Shown: positions 27,458-37,565 of the stretch, piece after piece
How positions within the stretch are numbered: position 1 is the first letter of the stretch
How the letters are laid out: each line of letters opens with the position of its first letter
Source of the DNA: Dasania marina DSM 21967
GTDB taxonomy: Bacteria > Pseudomonadota > Gammaproteobacteria > Pseudomonadales > Dasaniaceae
DNA: 64,000 nt
Assembly (NCBI RefSeq): GCF_000373485.1
Contig: NZ_KB891587.1
Coordinates: 1-64,000, forward strand
Direction: 5' to 3'
Translations under genes and position numbers: made by a program
The notes under the pieces: model-generated
The model's input: the letters and a program-made list of their open reading frames with translations, nothing else
Told to the model about the DNA's origin: nothing
The model's database searches: none

Positions 27458-28899
27458 GCACTGCCGATTTTCAAGCCCTACTGCCACTGTTGGTATTAAG
27501 CAGCGGCGCTATCCTATTGATGCTGCAAATTGCCTTTATCCGCAATGTGCGATTGAGCAGTACCCTCACCCTATTGGTATTTGCCTTGGCCGCGCTATCC
27601 TGTATATCCGCTGCCGAGTTTAGCCCTAGGTTAGTTACCCCTTTGTTAGTGGCTGATAAACTATCGTTGCTGTTTAGCGCGGTGTTTTGCTTGGCGGGCT
27701 TGGTCACCACCGTATTATCCATAGATTATATGAAGCAGCGCGGCGACCAACCCGAGGAGTATTATTTACTGCTTATGTTAAGCACGCTAGGTGCCTGTGT
27801 GTTGGCCTATGCCGAACATCTAGCCTCCTTATTATTAGGCATGGAGCTACTTTCCGTAGCGTTGTATGCCTTAATCGCCTACCCCGATAAAAGCATATTG
27901 CCACTGGAAGCCGCCAGTAAATATTTAGTGCTGTCGGGTGCCGCCTCAGCCACCCTGTTATTTGGCTTTGCCTTACTCTATGCCATCACCGGCAGCCTAG
28001 GCTTTAATGACTTGGGCGTACAGCTAGCCTACCAACCCTCGGGCAATATTATGCTCTTAGTCGCCATGGCATTAATTTTGGCGGGGCTGGGCTTTAAATT
28101 ATCACTGGTGCCTTTTCATATGTGGACCCCCGATGTTTATCAGGGTGCACCCTCACCGATCACTGGATTTTTAGCCTCGGTGGCCAAGGCGGCTATCTTT
28201 ATCCTACTGCTGCGTTTGTTTATAGAGGCCAAACTGTATCGCTATAATATGCTGCTCAACTGCCTAGCCTTAGTGGCCGTATTGAGCATGCTGGTGGGCA
28301 ATGTGCTGGCCTTACAACAAGACAATATCAAGCGCATGCTGGCTTACTCCTCTATTGCCCATATGGGCTATCTGCTTATTATTCTGGTGGTTTGTGGCAG
28401 CAGCGCTAATCGTGCGCTGGCCATAGAGGCCGCCAGCTATTATTTGATCGCCTATACCGCCACCACCTTGGCTGCCTTTGGCTTGCTGGCGCTAATCTCG
28501 GCACAGCAACATAAGCGCGAAAACGTGTTATTGGATGATGTTAGCGGCCTGTTTTGGCAGCAGCCTCTGCTAGCGGGGCTGATGTTAGTGGCCTTATTGT
28601 CACTGGCCGGTATACCTTTAACCGCGGGCTTTGTCGCCAAGTTTTATATTTTTAGCGCCGCGATTAGCGGCTACCACTGGGTCTTAATCGCCGCGTTAAT
28701 CTTGGGCAGCGCCATAGGCATTTATTATTATTTGCGGGTTATTTTTTATATGACTAAACGCAGCAGCCCAACTTACACTCTGGCAGCAACGGCTAAAGGT
28801 TGGCATATAAACAGTTTAAGCACAGGCCTAATAATCATTATTTTATTATTAGGCACCGTACCACAGCCCCTAATGGCTTATTTAAGGTCTATACTGTAG
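27454..28899 (+). CDS. nuoN: NADH-quinone oxidoreductase subunit N
   Basis: 481 residues, about 14 membrane helices; the antiporter-like subunit nearest NuoK. Motifs: LLLGMELLSVALYALIAY (key Glu), GFKLSLVPFHMWTPDVYQGA, PSPITGFLASVAKAAIFILL (key Lys), ALQQDNIKRMLAYSSIAHMG, and PLTAGFVAKFYIFSAAI. Last gene of the nuo operon, giving all 13 polypeptides (14 subunits). Confidence 0.97.
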   Translation: MSTADFQALLPLLVLSSGAILLMLQIAFIRNVRLSSTLTLLVFALAALSCISAAEFSPRLVTPLLVADKLSLLFSAVFCLAGLVTTVLSIDYMKQRGDQPEEYYLLLMLSTLGACVLAYAEHLASLLLGMELLSVALYALIAYPDKSILPLEAASKYLVLSGAASATLLFGFALLYAITGSLGFNDLGVQLAYQPSGNIMLLVAMALILAGLGFKLSLVPFHMWTPDVYQGAPSPITGFLASVAKAAIFILLLRLFIEAKLYRYNMLLNCLALVAVLSMLVGNVLALQQDNIKRMLAYSSIAHMGYLLIILVVCGSSANRALAIEAASYYLIAYTATTLAAFGLLALISAQQHKRENVLLDDVSGLFWQQPLLAGLMLVALLSLAGIPLTAGFVAKFYIFSAAISGYHWVLIAALILGSAIGIYYYLRVIFYMTKRSSPTYTLAATAKGWHINSLSTGLIIIILLLGTVPQPLMAYLRSIL

Positions 28900-28943
28900 C
28901 TAACTAACCACCAGGCTTAGACCAATAACAAGAGGCAGCCCTT

Positions 28944-29345
28944 ATGCTGAAATCGATAGACTTACGGGATTATATGAATCCTAACCCCATGACAGTTAAA
29001 CCTGATGCTAATCTATTAGATGCGATGGAATTAATTATTGAGCACAAAGTCTCCGGCCTGTGTGTAGTAGACGAGCACAATCACCTACTCGGCGTGCTCT
29101 CAGAAATGGATTGTTTAAGAGGTGTACTTAGCGCCACCTATAATGAAAGTGGCGTAGGTGCTGTGAGCAACTATATGTATAGCGACAAGATTATCACCGC
29201 CAGCCCCCATGATGATATCGTCGATGTAGCCCAAGACATGCTATTAAAAAGCCACCGTCGTCGCCCCGTCGTCGAAAACGGCAAACTGGTAGGCCAAGTC
29301 ACTTGCCGACGCTTACTGGCTGCGGTTAAAACCTTCCCCCGTTAA
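28944..29345 (+). CDS. Tandem CBS-domain protein
   Basis: 133 residues made almost wholly of two CBS motifs (~8-62 and ~75-130). CBS pairs bind adenine nucleotides or SAM and act as regulatory switches. First motif: MNPNPMTVKPDANLLDAMEL with GLCVVDEHNHLLGVLSEMDC; second: SDKIITASPHDDIVDVAQDM with RRRPVVENGKLVGQVTCRRL. It lies 44 bases after nuoN on the same strand with AGAGG upstream, so it may be read from the nuo transcript. Its target is not apparent. Confidence 0.88.
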   Translation: MLKSIDLRDYMNPNPMTVKPDANLLDAMELIIEHKVSGLCVVDEHNHLLGVLSEMDCLRGVLSATYNESGVGAVSNYMYSDKIITASPHDDIVDVAQDMLLKSHRRRPVVENGKLVGQVTCRRLLAAVKTFPR

Positions 29346-29439
29346 CGTTGCCAGCTAACTTTTCCAGCTAAATAATGTCGCACCCATTAGCAAGCAGAAG
29401 CTGTTACTTCAATAGCTAGTACTTTGATAACAGTTTCCG

Positions 29440-30105
29440 CTAGTCATCGGCCTCACCACTGCGCTGCTCTAACCAGGCTAGCAAGGGCTGCCAGCTGGCC
29501 AAATCTTTTGCCACCGCCGAGGCCGGCATATCAAATATACCCTTACCCTCTTCATTGGCTTTAATATACTGCTGGGTATCACGCAGCGTGGCGATAAAAG
29601 GGATACCCAAAGAATTTAAAAAAATCTCTAAGCGCTGATACACCAAGGTGTTTTTTCTGGCGCGGTTAGCCACTACAGCTATACGGCCATCTTCCCGCTT
29701 AAACTTGCCCTGCAATAACAACTCGGCAATAAAGCGCGCCACCGCATGTATGTCAATGGCAGAGGGCAATACGGGAATTAACAACGCATCACACTCTATT
29801 AAAATATTTCTAAACTGAATCACATCCATGCCCGAAGGGGTATCAACAATCACCCGCTGGGTATCACGCTCGGGGCGTATAAACCAATTAGCGGTAACAT
29901 GTTTGGGCTGCTTGTAGGCGGGGATAATTTGTATAGGATGGGATTTTTCCGGGCGGCGGCTAACCCAAAAGGTGCTAGAGCCTTGGCTATCGTAGTCCAC
30001 AATTGCCGTTTTTAACTGCTGCGAGCAATAATAACTCGCCAAATTTGTCGCTACTGTGGTTTTACCTGCACCACCTTTAGCATTGACTACCGCAACTCGA
30101 AACAT
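29440..30105 (-). CDS. ParA-family ATPase (orphan)
   Basis: 221 residues. Deviant Walker A KGGAGKTTVATN at ~10-21 with the signature lysine, switch region VDYDSQGSSTFWVSRRPE, and VIVDTPSGMD. ParA/MinD-type ATPases position DNA or protein complexes. No ParB or DNA-binding partner gene is adjacent; the neighbours are a CBS protein and topB. It lacks the N-terminal DNA-binding part of plasmid ParA. Which cargo it positions cannot be told from the sequence. Confidence 0.88.
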   Translation of the reverse strand: MFRVAVVNAKGGAGKTTVATNLASYYCSQQLKTAIVDYDSQGSSTFWVSRRPEKSHPIQIIPAYKQPKHVTANWFIRPERDTQRVIVDTPSGMDVIQFRNILIECDALLIPVLPSAIDIHAVARFIAELLLQGKFKREDGRIAVVANRARKNTLVYQRLEIFLNSLGIPFIATLRDTQQYIKANEEGKGIFDMPASAVAKDLASWQPLLAWLEQRSGEADD

Positions 30106-30280
30106 GCTTCCTGCTTTTTTAATTAGAATTTCGTCTTAGTGTAGTCGCAATAAACCCCGCGTGGAATAGCTGCTAGGCCGTATCTTATACAGCAAGTAAT
30201 AGAACAAGAGATACTGCAAAGAATAAAGCAACAAACACAGCACATAGACAACTGGTTAAACATACAGTAATCTGCCTTTT

Positions 30281-32251
30281 ATGATTCTGTATATAGCCGA
30301 AAAGCCTAGCCTAGGCCGCGCCATAGCCGACGCCCTGCCCAAGCCCCATAAAAAGGCCGAGGGCTGTATCTATGTGGGCAACGGTGACTGCGTAAGCTGG
30401 TGCATAGGCCATTTACTAGAGCAAAGCCCACCCGAAGCCTATGACCCCGCCTACAAGCAATGGCGCGTGGAGCACCTACCCATCAACCCCAGCCAGTGGC
30501 AGTTACAGGCCAAGGCCAGCACCAAAAAGCAGCTGGCAGTACTAGGCAAACTGATTAAACAGGCCAAGCAGTTAGTCCACGCCGGCGACCCCGACCGCGA
30601 AGGGCAGCTATTAGTGGATCAAGTCATCCATCACTTTAAAGTATCGGGTAGCAAACGCGACAGCATACAACGTTGCCTGATTAGCGATTTGAATACCCCC
30701 GCAGTAAAACAAGCACTAAGCCAACTGCGCCCCAATACTGAGTTTCGCTCGCTATCGGCGTCGGCCTTGGCCCGCAGCCGCGCCGATTGGTTATACGGCA
30801 TTAATATGACCCGCGCCTACACCCTGCAAGGGCGCAAAGTGGGCTATGACGGCCTGCTCTCGGTGGGGCGCGTGCAAACCCCGCTATTAGGCTTAGTGGT
30901 ACAACGCGATCAAGACATTGCCCATTTCACCAGTAAGGCGTTTTACCAAGTGCTGGCCACTATAGAAACACCTAAGGGCGAAACCTTTATCGCCAAATGG
31001 CAGCCCAGCGAGGCCTGCCAGAGCTATCAAGATGAAGAAGGCCGGGTGCTGTCAAAAAAATTAGCCGAGCATGTGGTGGATAGTATTAGCGGCCAGCCCG
31101 CCGAGGTCACCGCCAGCCGTAACAGCCGTAAAAAACAGTCCGCGCCGCTGCCCTATAATTTATCCGCCTTACAAATTGATGCCGCCCAACGCTATGGCTT
31201 AAGCGCGAAACAGGTGTTGGATAGCTGCCAGAGCTTGTATGAGCGCCACAAATTACTCACCTACCCTAGATCCGACAATCGCTACCTACCCGCCCAGCAC
31301 TTTCAACAAGGGCCGGCAGTATTAGCCGCTATCGCCAGCAATAGCGAGAACTTGAAAACAGCGGTTGATCAGGCCCAGCCACAACTCAAAAGCAAAGCTT
31401 GGAACGACAGCAAAGTGCAAGCCCACCACGCCATTATCCCCACCGAAAAGCGCGCCCAGCTTAGCTCGCTAAACCCACAAGAGCGCAAACTTTATGAGTT
31501 GGTAGCCACACAATACATCGCCCAGTTTTACCCGCCCCATGAATACAGCGATAGCGAAATACAGCTGCAAATCGCCGGTGGTAGTTTTATTGCCAAAGCC
31601 AAGCAAAGCTTGGTGGCAGGTTGGAAGGCTTTATTTGCAACAGAGCAAAGCAAGGAGAAAGAAAAAAGCACTGCTCTTAACCGCTCACTACCCAAGGTTA
31701 GCAAGGGCGAACAACTGCTGTGCCTACAAGGCCTGTGCGTAGAAAAACAAACCACGCCGCCCAAACCCTTTGACGACGCCAGCCTGTTAGCCGCCATGAC
31801 CGGCATAGCCCGCCATGTGCAAGACCCAGCGTTAAAGAAAATATTAAAAGAAACCGACGGCCTAGGCACCGAAGCCACCCGCGCCGGCATAATCGAATTA
31901 TTATTTAAACGGGAATTTTTATTGCGCCAAGGTAAAACCATACGCGCCAGCGATGCCGGCACCGCCTTAATCAACAGCCTGCCCGATACCGCCAGGCTAG
32001 CCGACATGACTGCCCGCTGGGAAATGCAGCTCAACGCGATCAGCTTACAAGAGCAAAGCTACCAAAGTTTTATGGAGCCGCTCAGCCAAACCTTAGTGCA
32101 ACTGATAGCCCACAGCCAAAGCTGCACACTCAGTTCCTTGCGCGGGGTTAAAAGCCAGCGCAAACCTTTTAGCAAAAAAACCACTAAGCATAGTACTAAA
32201 GCTCGTAGTACTAAAACTCGCAGCGCCTCTAGTAAACGGCGCGCGAGTTAA
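30281..32251 (+). CDS. topB: DNA topoisomerase III
   Basis: 656 residues. A type IA topoisomerase that decatenates single-stranded DNA. TOPRIM domain at the start (YIAEKPSLGRAIADALP, then HAGDPDREGQLLVD with the metal acidic residues); SALARSRADWLYGINMTRAY and LSVGRVQTPLLGLVVQRD in the core; active-site Tyr in LLTYPRSDNRYLP; GLGTEATRAGIIELL near the end. The C-terminal ~45 residues are Lys/Arg/Ser/Thr-rich and take the place of a zinc domain. ATG 30281 has no clear RBS. Tail-to-tail four-base overlap with the aminopeptidase gene. Confidence 0.96.
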   Translation: MILYIAEKPSLGRAIADALPKPHKKAEGCIYVGNGDCVSWCIGHLLEQSPPEAYDPAYKQWRVEHLPINPSQWQLQAKASTKKQLAVLGKLIKQAKQLVHAGDPDREGQLLVDQVIHHFKVSGSKRDSIQRCLISDLNTPAVKQALSQLRPNTEFRSLSASALARSRADWLYGINMTRAYTLQGRKVGYDGLLSVGRVQTPLLGLVVQRDQDIAHFTSKAFYQVLATIETPKGETFIAKWQPSEACQSYQDEEGRVLSKKLAEHVVDSISGQPAEVTASRNSRKKQSAPLPYNLSALQIDAAQRYGLSAKQVLDSCQSLYERHKLLTYPRSDNRYLPAQHFQQGPAVLAAIASNSENLKTAVDQAQPQLKSKAWNDSKVQAHHAIIPTEKRAQLSSLNPQERKLYELVATQYIAQFYPPHEYSDSEIQLQIAGGSFIAKAKQSLVAGWKALFATEQSKEKEKSTALNRSLPKVSKGEQLLCLQGLCVEKQTTPPKPFDDASLLAAMTGIARHVQDPALKKILKETDGLGTEATRAGIIELLFKREFLLRQGKTIRASDAGTALINSLPDTARLADMTARWEMQLNAISLQEQSYQSFMEPLSQTLVQLIAHSQSCTLSSLRGVKSQRKPFSKKTTKHSTKARSTKTRSASSKRRAS

Positions 32252-34950
32252 TCTAGGGTTGTAGCAATAGCCACACAACGCTGGTCTTCTTGCAGGCCTA
32301 TCTTAAACGCCTTGCTCACCACCGGTTGATAATCCTTAAAATCCTGCACCGCTTGTTGTAACAACTTTACACTTTGCGGGTTGCAGGCCGCGGGCATTAA
32401 GTTACCCACAAAGCTGCTTAGCGCTTGCGGGCTGGCCCGCTCGTTAAGGTCGCTAACCATAGACAAAATAGTGGCATTATAAGATTGCATAAACGCATTT
32501 TGCTCGGCAGGGAATAAACCCTGCATGGCATAACGTAAATCCGATAGCTTGTATTTTTTACTAGCGCTATCATCTAACAAGCTGGCCGTAATATGCTGAA
32601 ACCATTTTGCCTTAGCCTCTGGCAAGGGCCGCACGGCCTCAGCATAGATAGCCATTTTTGCGCCTAAGTCTGAGCTGTCGCGATGTACCTCGGCATTAAG
32701 CAGCTGTTGATAATCCGCATACAGATATTGGTTTAACAGCCCCACTAACTGCCAACGCCTATCTTGGTCTATATATATGCCCTCAATAACACTATGGCCT
32801 AATAATAAAGCCCGCGCTTTTTTCAAAACTGCAGGGCTGTGGCTGGTGTTAAGGGCGATAGTAAACCACTGTTTTTGCAAGTCGCTGCCCGGTTCTACAT
32901 GGCTTAATTGCTGCCAAGCCATGTTTTCTATTGCCGCTGCCCGATGGCTTAGCGCTAGCTGTAAATCTTTAGTGATAGTGGCTTGATGTGACAGGCGCTG
33001 CAGATAATCGTAGGCCTGCAATAAAGAGTCACCCACCAACCTAGTGGTATTAAGATCGCGCTCGCCAGCAATATTCGCCAGCGCAAAATCTATATAATCC
33101 GTTAGCGCTAACTCAGCCTCACGCACACTCTGCCACATATTCTGCCACAACATCATGCGCATACCGGCAGACTCAAAATCATTGATATGCTGCTTTAGGG
33201 TTTGCAAAGAGCGTGCATCCAAACGCACCGCCACATAACCCCAGTCACCCACATTGGGATAGGCCAGCATGGGGCAGGCTTGCCCTAGTGCCTGTGGTAG
33301 CTCAGTTCTGCTACCACTATAGGTCACCGCCATAAGATCTTGTAACTGCATGGCCTCGCCCTGTAACTGATACAGGCCTACTTGTACGCGCTGCTGGCGC
33401 AGGGTGGGCCAGTCGCTGGGCGCGGTTTGTAATAGCGCCATAGTAGTGACCTTGCCCTGCTCACAACTAAAGGCCAGCTCTACGGTATTTAAGCCGGTTT
33501 GATACAGCCATTGCTGCTGCCAATCATCCAAGTTTTTATCGGCCGCCTGCGCTAAGGCGCTCATGAAATCCGCTAGCGTGGTGTTTTGGTAGGCATGTGC
33601 TTTTAAATACTGCCTCACACCTGCGCGAAATTGCTCTGCCCCCAAATAATGGGATAACTGCTTTAATACCGAGGCCCCTTTGCCGTAGGTAATGCCGTCG
33701 AAGTTAGTAAAAGCATCGTCAGTGGTGGCCACAGGCAATTCTATAGCATGAGTAGTCACCTGCTGGTCGGTATCGTATGCCCACAACTTGGTGGTGAAAT
33801 AAAAACTATCCCAGGTGTTTTCAAAATCGCTGGCCTGCTCTAATTGCAGGTTAGCCATATAGGTGGCAAAGCTTTCGTTTAGCCATAGCCCATTCCACCA
33901 ATCCATAGTCACTAAGTTGCCAAACCACATATGGGCCATTTCATGGGCAATAACATTAGCCAAGCTTAAGCGCTGGGCGCTGGATTTTTCACCGCGGCTA
34001 ACATAGGCCTCGCTAAAGGTTACCGCGCCTACGTTTTCCATAGCGCCGGAATTAAAGTCCGGCACAATAATCTGATCGTATTTATAAAAGGGATAGGGGA
34101 ATTCAAAGTAGTCGTTAAAAAAGGCAAAGCTTTGCTGGCTAAAGTGAAACCAATCTTCGGTTTTAACATAGGGAGCCAGCGAATTTCTGGCAAATAAGCG
34201 CAGGGGTATATCACCGGCCTTAGCTTCCCAAACGTAGTACGGCCCCGCATGCAAGGCAAATACATAGGAGGATATTTTAGCGCTGGCAGGGAAGTGCCAG
34301 TGACGGGTGTTAGCCGTCGCATCTTCGGTAATGCTGTTCTCGCGCATTACCGACACTACCTGCCAGTGGCTGGGCGCTACCACATCTAACACATAGCTGG
34401 CTTTAAGATTGGGCTGGTCAAAATGGGGGAATAATTTATTGGCCTCATAGGGCTCAAAGTCGGTATATAAATACACCTCATTATTTTCTGGGTCTTGAAA
34501 GCGATGCAGGCCCAGCCCTTCGCTGCCGTAGGCGTGTTGATACTCTATCGCCAAGGTATTTTTACCCGCGGTAAATAACTCGGGGGCCAGGCTAATAAAG
34601 TAATTATTATATTGCCACTGCGCGGCGTGGCCATTAACGCTTATAGCCAGTACTTGGCCCTGATTAAAGTCCACAGTGATGGGCTCATTATTATTTTCGG
34701 CCAACTCAAAATCTATCAACACACCGCCAGAGAAATCTGGACTTTGTTTGCCTAAAACCACCGACAGCTGATAATCCACAGCTAGTATTTGCTGCTTGCG
34801 CAATGCCGCATAGTCGCCGCTTAACGCAGCCTCATTACTTCGCAGTAACTTAGTTTGATCGGGCTGTTCAGATTTTTTATCGCCACAAGCTGCCAAGACA
34901 ACAGCGAGCAACAACACCGTTAAATGACGACTGACTTTATTGCTATTCAT
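32248..34950 (-). CDS. Lipoprotein M1-family aminopeptidase (PepN-like)
   Basis: 900 residues. A zinc aminopeptidase that removes N-terminal residues from peptides. Lipoprotein signal with lipobox LAAC, lipidated Cys22, so it acts outside the cytoplasmic membrane, unlike cytosolic PepN. GAMEN exopeptidase motif at 302-306, zinc site HEMAH 336-340 with third ligand Glu359 in NESFA. The ~500-900 region is the helical C-domain of the family. It is the last gene after an oligopeptide ABC importer on the same strand (26 bases), which suggests peptide trimming coupled to uptake. Exact specificity is not known. Confidence 0.9.
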   Translation of the reverse strand: MNSNKVSRHLTVLLLAVVLAACGDKKSEQPDQTKLLRSNEAALSGDYAALRKQQILAVDYQLSVVLGKQSPDFSGGVLIDFELAENNNEPITVDFNQGQVLAISVNGHAAQWQYNNYFISLAPELFTAGKNTLAIEYQHAYGSEGLGLHRFQDPENNEVYLYTDFEPYEANKLFPHFDQPNLKASYVLDVVAPSHWQVVSVMRENSITEDATANTRHWHFPASAKISSYVFALHAGPYYVWEAKAGDIPLRLFARNSLAPYVKTEDWFHFSQQSFAFFNDYFEFPYPFYKYDQIIVPDFNSGAMENVGAVTFSEAYVSRGEKSSAQRLSLANVIAHEMAHMWFGNLVTMDWWNGLWLNESFATYMANLQLEQASDFENTWDSFYFTTKLWAYDTDQQVTTHAIELPVATTDDAFTNFDGITYGKGASVLKQLSHYLGAEQFRAGVRQYLKAHAYQNTTLADFMSALAQAADKNLDDWQQQWLYQTGLNTVELAFSCEQGKVTTMALLQTAPSDWPTLRQQRVQVGLYQLQGEAMQLQDLMAVTYSGSRTELPQALGQACPMLAYPNVGDWGYVAVRLDARSLQTLKQHINDFESAGMRMMLWQNMWQSVREAELALTDYIDFALANIAGERDLNTTRLVGDSLLQAYDYLQRLSHQATITKDLQLALSHRAAAIENMAWQQLSHVEPGSDLQKQWFTIALNTSHSPAVLKKARALLLGHSVIEGIYIDQDRRWQLVGLLNQYLYADYQQLLNAEVHRDSSDLGAKMAIYAEAVRPLPEAKAKWFQHITASLLDDSASKKYKLSDLRYAMQGLFPAEQNAFMQSYNATILSMVSDLNERASPQALSSFVGNLMPAACNPQSVKLLQQAVQDFKDYQPVVSKAFKIGLQEDQRCVAIATTLD

Positions 34951-34976
34951 AATTATTCGCTTATTACAGTGTAAGT

Positions 34977-36578
34977 TTATTGAAGTAAGGGTATGGCTGA
35001 CAGCAAACGCTGGGTATAGGGATGCTGTGGCTGCCCATAAAGGCTCTCAGTATCACCTTGCTCGACGACTAGCCCCCGATTCATCACCAACACGCGGTCA
35101 CACAGGCTGCGCACTACTGATAAATCGTGGGAAATAAACAACATAGTTAAATTATGTTTTTTGACTAGTTCTAATATCAGCTCTAGTATTTGCGCCTGTA
35201 TGGTTACATCCAAAGCCGACACAGGCTCATCGGCGACAATCAATTCAGGCTTGGTGGCAATGGCACGGCCTATGGCTATACGCTGACGCTGGCCGCCGGA
35301 AAATTCATGGGGATATTTACGCAGGCTGTTTCTAGCCAAGCCCACATCATCTAATAACTGCAACACCTGCTCGTGCACATTACGGCTATGGGCCAAGCCA
35401 TGTAACAGCAGGGGCTCGGCCAGGGTATCAAACACCGTCATGCGCGGGTTGAGCGAGGCATAGGGGTCTTGAAAAATCATTTGCATACGCCGGCGCATAC
35501 TTTTTAAAGCTTTGGCCGGCAAGCCTACTAATTCAGTGCCATCAAAATTAATAGACCCTGCGGTGACCGGCAATAATTGCAGCAGCGATCGACCTACGGT
35601 AGATTTACCTGAACCCGACTCCCCCACCAAGCCGATAATTTCACCACGATTAACCGTGAAGCTAACATCATCAACCGCTTTGTTAATATGTTGCTTGCGT
35701 TTAAACAGCGAGCCAGACTGGCTGAAAAAATAGGTTTTCAAACCGCTAACCTTGAGCAACGGACTATCGCCTTTAGACTCTACAGCGGTTTTTGCACCGG
35801 ATGGTATGGCGGCCAATAGTTTTCGTGTGTAGGCCTGTTGGCTGTGTTTAAAAACGGCATCGCGGCTACCCTGCTCTACCTCATCACCCTGGTACATCAC
35901 CAACACTTTATCGGCAATATCAGACACCACCGCCAAATCATGGCTAATAAATAACAGCGCAATATTGTGGCGCTGCTGTAACTCCGCAATCAGTTTTAAA
36001 ATTTGCGCCTGTATGGTGACATCCAAGGCGGTAGTAGGCTCATCGGCTATTAGTAATTTCGGTTCGGTAATCAACGCCATGGCTATCATCACCCGCTGGC
36101 GCATGCCACCGGAAAACTGATGGGGATATTGCTGGTAGGCCATACCGGGGTCGTTAATACCCACCTCATCTAATACCGCCAAGGCGCGCTGGCTAGCTTC
36201 TTTACGGCTGTAGGCACGGTGATAAACCAAGGGTTCTATTAATTGCTCGCCTACGGTTAAAAACGGATTGAGGCTGGTCATAGGGTCTTGAAAAATCATG
36301 GCGATATCGCTGCCGCGAATTTTTCGCAACTGCGCCTCGCTCATACTTAATAAATCCATCCCCTCAAATAACGCACTGCCACTTTCTATACGCCCCGGCG
36401 GCTGAGGAATTAAATTTAACAAACTATAACAACACACCGACTTACCCGAACCCGACTCCCCCACTATGGCCAAGGTTTCGCCTTTAGCTATAGTAAAGCT
36501 AATATTATTAACCGCGTTCACCACACCATTGCGGGTGTGAAACTTAACCGTTAAATTGTCAACCTCTAGCAACGCCAT
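34977..36578 (-). CDS. Oligopeptide ABC transporter double ATPase (DppD-DppF/YejF type)
   Basis: 533 residues with two complete nucleotide-binding domains. First: Walker [12 protein letters not shown], signature [13 protein letters not shown], Walker [14 protein letters not shown]-loop SHD. Second: [41 protein letters not shown]. Both sites look intact. It would drive the OppB/OppC-type channel encoded just upstream in transcription order. A 102-base gap with heptamer repeats separates it from the oppC-like gene, longer than the other gaps here. Confidence 0.93.
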   Translation of the reverse strand: MALLEVDNLTVKFHTRNGVVNAVNNISFTIAKGETLAIVGESGSGKSVCCYSLLNLIPQPPGRIESGSALFEGMDLLSMSEAQLRKIRGSDIAMIFQDPMTSLNPFLTVGEQLIEPLVYHRAYSRKEASQRALAVLDEVGINDPGMAYQQYPHQFSGGMRQRVMIAMALITEPKLLIADEPTTALDVTIQAQILKLIAELQQRHNIALLFISHDLAVVSDIADKVLVMYQGDEVEQGSRDAVFKHSQQAYTRKLLAAIPSGAKTAVESKGDSPLLKVSGLKTYFFSQSGSLFKRKQHINKAVDDVSFTVNRGEIIGLVGESGSGKSTVGRSLLQLLPVTAGSINFDGTELVGLPAKALKSMRRRMQMIFQDPYASLNPRMTVFDTLAEPLLLHGLAHSRNVHEQVLQLLDDVGLARNSLRKYPHEFSGGQRQRIAIGRAIATKPELIVADEPVSALDVTIQAQILELILELVKKHNLTMLFISHDLSVVRSLCDRVLVMNRGLVVEQGDTESLYGQPQHPYTQRLLSAIPLLQ

Positions 36579-36630
36579 AACACTTCCAATTATTTATCCA
36601 CCATCATTTTTCTTCTTTTACTTCTTTTAC

Positions 36631-36672
36631 TAGAGACTAGCGACTACAAACCAGAGACTGCCCCCTAGCGAC
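36631..36672. repeat. Six degenerate heptamers between the permease and ATPase genes
   Basis: In strict 7-base register: TAGAGAC, TAGCGAC, TACAAAC, CAGAGAC, TGCCCCC, TAGCGAC. TAGCGAC and TAGAGAC also occur in the array at 189-216, 36 kb away. The array is inside the transporter operon, just after the permease stop on the minus strand. Confidence 0.75.
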
Positions 36673-36680
36673 TGTTCCTA

Positions 36681-37565
36681 TCAATCTTTGCTGGCTCTAG
36701 GATCCAAAGCATCACGCAAACCATCACCCAAGAAATTTAACGCAAATAAAGTAATGGATAGGGTCAGCCCCGGGTAAATTAATAACCAGGGGAATTCCTC
36801 CATGGTTTCTACGCCGTAAGAAATTAATAAACCCCAGGAACTTTGCGGCGGCTGTATGCCCAAACCCAAGAAGCTTAAAAAGGCTTCCAGCAGCATTACA
36901 CTAGGAATGGTTAGCGTGGTGTACACAATTACCGGCCCCAAGGTATTGGGAATAATATGGCGACGTATGATGGTCCACGGGGCCAGCCCTATAGAGATGG
37001 CCGCCTCTATGTATTCTTGCTGGCGCAAAGACTGCACCTGGCCGCGCACTATCCGCGCCATGGTAAGCCACTCCACCGCACCTATAGCTAAAAACAACAG
37101 CAATATGTTTTGGCCAAAAATCACCATCAGCAAAATAATAAAAATCATAAAGGGCAGCGCATATAAAATGTCGACTACGCGCATCATCACCGCATCAACT
37201 CGGCCACCTAAATAACCCGCCACGGCGCCATAAACCACGCCTATCAGCAAAGCCACAGCGGTGGCGATAAAACCTACCGTTAAAGAAACTCGGCCGCCGT
37301 ACATAATACGGGTCAGCAAATCACGGCCCAAGGTATCGGTACCCAGCCAGTGCTCTAGAGAGGGCGGCACCGCGCCCAAAGCCAAATTTTGTTGCTCATA
37401 GCCATAAGGCGCCAGCCAAGGGGTGAGCAAGGCGATAATAATTTCAAGTAGTAAAATAATTAATCCTGATAGCGCCAATTTATTTTGACGCAACCTATGC
37501 CATGCATCTTGCCAAAGAGAAGTACCTTGCTCGGCACGACTATAAACCTCAACAGCCTCGCTCAT
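36681..37565 (-). CDS. Oligopeptide ABC transporter permease, OppC type
   Basis: 294 residues. Inner-membrane permease with about six helices. N-terminal OppC_N segment LRQNKLALSGLIILLLEII, periplasmic HWLGTDTLGRDLLTRIMYGG, and the ATPase-contacting EAA loop YIEAAISIGLAPWTIIRRHI. Overlaps the OppB-type gene by four bases, so the two are probably translated together. The C-terminus ends GDGLRDALDPRASKD, typical of the family. Confidence 0.94.
   Translation of the reverse strand: MSEAVEVYSRAEQGTSLWQDAWHRLRQNKLALSGLIILLLEIIIALLTPWLAPYGYEQQNLALGAVPPSLEHWLGTDTLGRDLLTRIMYGGRVSLTVGFIATAVALLIGVVYGAVAGYLGGRVDAVMMRVVDILYALPFMIFIILLMVIFGQNILLLFLAIGAVEWLTMARIVRGQVQSLRQQEYIEAAISIGLAPWTIIRRHIIPNTLGPVIVYTTLTIPSVMLLEAFLSFLGLGIQPPQSSWGLLISYGVETMEEFPWLLIYPGLTLSITLFALNFLGDGLRDALDPRASKD

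Noticed and set aside
31528-32034. 168-codon minus-strand frame inside topB
   Set aside because: The topB frame shows clear family motifs throughout; the opposite frame has none.
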